6,533 nucleotides of DNA from Sphingomonadaceae bacterium (GTDB lineage Bacteria; Pseudomonadota; Alphaproteobacteria; Sphingomonadales; Sphingomonadaceae): contig JAFARM010000226.1 of NCBI GenBank assembly GCA_019245455.1, positions 1 through 6,533 on the forward strand. The letters run 5' to 3'. The notes beneath the pieces are model-generated. The model saw only the letters and a program-made list of their open reading frames with translations. It was not told the DNA's origin and did not search any database. Positions 5,091 to 6,533 of the stretch are shown piece after piece. The translations under genes were made by a program, and so were the position numbers. The number at the start of each line of letters is the position of its first letter. The first letter of the stretch is position 1.

Positions 5091-6533
5091 GCCGCCAGAA
5101 CCTCCTCGGGAATGGCGTAGAACAGTTCGGCGCCGCGCGTCACTGGCCCCAGCAGCGCGGTCGCCTGCGGCACCACCTGCTCGGCGAAGAAGCGCGCGGT
5201 GACGATCTTGGCCTTGAGGAAGGCGGGATCGCCCGCTTGCCGAACCAGCCGCTCGTGCGCCGCCACCGCCTGCCGTGCCAGCAGCCAGCCGCCGACCGTG
5301 ATGCCGAACATCCGGAGGTACGGCGTCGCGCCCGCCGCCGTGTCGCCGAGCCGCTCGGCCTCGTTGCCCGTCAGCCACACCGTCGCGCTCTCGAGCGCGG
5401 CCAGCGCGTCGTCAAGATACGGCTTGAGCGCAGCGAGGTCGCCCTTGGGGGGCAGGTCGCGCAGGTCCTGGCGGATCGCGGCGAAAAGGCTCCGCCACGC
5501 CGCGCCGCCGCCCGCCGCCAGCTTGCGGCCGACGAGGTCGAGCGCCTGGATGCCGTTCGTCCCCTCGTAGATCGGAGCGATCCGCGCGTCGCGCAGGTGC
5601 TGCGCCGCGCCCGTTTCCTCGACATAGCCCATGCCGCCGAACACCTGCAGGCACAGGCTGGCGACCTCGACGCCGATATCGGTCGCCCACGCCTTGGTAA
5701 CGGGGGTCAGCAGGTCGGCGAGCGCCTGGCCCTGCAGGTCGCCGGCGTGGCCCCGGTCAACGGCGGCGGCGGTGAAGTAGGTCAGCGCGCGCGCCGCCTC
5801 GGTAGTCGCCTTGGCCGTCATCAGCATCCGCCGGACGTCGGCGTGCTCGACGATCCGCACCGCCTGCCCGCCCTGACCGAACCGGGCCGACTGGACGCGC
5901 TCGCGGGCGAAGGCGAGGGCCCCCTGATAGGCGCGCTCGGCGATGGCGACGCCCTGCAGGCCGACGTTGATGCGGGCATGGTTCATCATCGTGAACATCG
6001 CCTTCATGCCGCCCCCCTCGGCTCCGACAAGGTAGCCAACGCATTGGTTTCGCTCGCCGAATGCCATGGTACAGGTCGGTGAAGCGTGGATGCCGAGCTT
6101 GTGCTCGACGCCGATCGCGCGGAGGTCGTTCCTGACGGTGAAGGCCCCTTCCGCGTCCGGCAGGAACTTCGGGCAGAGGAACAGCGAGATGCCCTTGGTG
6201 CCCGGCGGCGCGTCGGGCAGGCGGGCCAGCACGAGGTGGACGATGTTCGCCGCCGCGTCGTGCTCGCCCCAGGTGATGTAGATCTTGGTGCCGCTGATCC
6301 GGTAGGTGCCGTCGCCCGCCGGTTCAGCCCGCGTGCGGAGCGCACCGACGTCGCTGCCGGCCTGCGGCTCGGTCAGGTTCATCGTGCCCGTCCACGCGCC
6401 GCTGACGAGCTTGGTCAGGTACGTCGCCTGCAGGTCGGGCGAGGCGTGCGCCTGCAGCGCCTCGATCGCGCCCTGCGACAGCATCATGCACAGGCTGAAG
6501 GCCATGTTGGCGCTGGTCAGCTGCTCCTGGACG
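5087..6533 (-). CDS. Long-form acyl-CoA dehydrogenase (N-terminus outside window)
   Basis: This cytoplasmic FAD enzyme makes the trans-2,3 double bond in an acyl-CoA and passes electrons to electron-transfer flavoprotein. Seen: 481 residues are in the window; the frame stays open upstream of the internal ATG at 6505 (VQEQLTSAN before it) and leaves the right edge. Counting from that ATG, TEPQAGSD (45-52) and the ISGTKIYITWGEHD segment (70-83) form the middle beta domain. QVFGGMGYVEETG (287-299) and the PIYEGTNGIQ motif (311-320) follow; its Glu314 (codon 5564-5566) is the expected catalytic base. A further helical region of about 120 residues follows, like the extra C-terminal domain of roughly 600-residue enzymes (the DmdC/FadE-like long forms). 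About 115 residues should be missing. Chain-length specificity cannot be read, and a methylmercaptopropionyl-CoA dehydrogenase role is possible. Its TGA overlaps the efflux gene ATG. Confidence 0.96.
   Translation of the reverse strand, partial: VQEQLTSANMAFSLCMMLSQGAIEALQAHASPDLQATYLTKLVSGAWTGTMNLTEPQAGSDVGALRTRAEPAGDGTYRISGTKIYITWGEHDAAANIVHLVLARLPDAPPGTKGISLFLCPKFLPDAEGAFTVRNDLRAIGVEHKLGIHASPTCTMAFGERNQCVGYLVGAEGGGMKAMFTMMNHARINVGLQGVAIAERAYQGALAFARERVQSARFGQGGQAVRIVEHADVRRMLMTAKATTEAARALTYFTAAAVDRGHAGDLQGQALADLLTPVTKAWATDIGVEVASLCLQVFGGMGYVEETGAAQHLRDARIAPIYEGTNGIQALDLVGRKLAAGGGAAWRSLFAAIRQDLRDLPPKGDLAALKPYLDDALAALESATVWLTGNEAERLGDTAAGATPYLRMFGITVGGWLLARQAVAAHERLVRQAGDPAFLKAKIVTARFFAEQVVPQATALLGPVTRGAELFYAIPEEVLAA
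5101..5107 (-). promoter_or_regulatory. Shine-Dalgarno of the cation efflux gene, inside the dehydrogenase gene
   Basis: GAGGAGG on the minus strand ends ten bases before the ATG at 5090. It supports this start and allows independent or coupled re-initiation after the upstream TGA at 5087-5089. Confidence 0.65.

Noticed and set aside
5091..5378. N-terminal extension of the cation efflux protein by 96 residues
   Set aside because: It is the dehydrogenase gene read out of frame, and the His-rich tail and a GAGGAGG site mark the ATG at 5090.

Overview
The window is GC-rich DNA with dense, mostly alphaproteobacterial-looking genes, most likely from a Sphingomonas-type organism. That assignment rests on recall of protein style (POT transporter, YdjA-type nitroreductase, short YtrA-type GntR regulator, long-form acyl-CoA dehydrogenase) and on a REP-like palindrome common in such genomes. 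No database search was possible. No rRNA, tRNA, CRISPR array, insertion sequence, integrase or phage gene is visible. Six protein genes account for almost all coding capacity, and two of them run off the window ends.

Left block, minus strand (1-2624): a proton-coupled peptide transporter of the POT/PTR family (870-2624) is followed, with a TGATG stop/start overlap, by a metal-dependent amidohydrolase (1-870, C-terminus outside the window). The amidohydrolase starts with a lipoprotein signal peptide. The pair looks like a peptide scavenging unit: a membrane-anchored hydrolase facing the periplasm plus an inner-membrane peptide importer. The transporter carries an extra stretch of about 70 residues in a predicted periplasmic loop.

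Centre, plus strand (2625-4118): a 157-bp divergent promoter region contains three copies of CCCTTGCCC. It separates the peptide operon from a small FMN nitroreductase gene (2782-3354). After this comes about 260 bp of non-coding DNA rich in hairpins, starting with a perfect 22-base REP-like palindrome. Next is a YtrA-type GntR repressor gene (3613-3954), with a TTGACT promoter, a short direct repeat and no Shine-Dalgarno sequence. Its usual ABC-transporter partner is absent. The gap up to 4118 holds two inverted repeats and an AT-rich GTTAACGC direct repeat between convergent genes.

Right block, minus strand (4119-6533): a long-form acyl-CoA dehydrogenase (5087-6533, N-terminus outside the window) overlaps by ATGA a cation diffusion facilitator with a His-rich N-terminal tail (4119-5090), so the two are probably translationally coupled.

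Nothing here is clearly a new biological system. The points most worth checking are the periplasmic insert in the transporter, the shared CCCTTGCCC promoter motif, the apparently leaderless plus-strand genes, the orphan YtrA regulator, and the odd operon joining fatty-acid oxidation to metal efflux.
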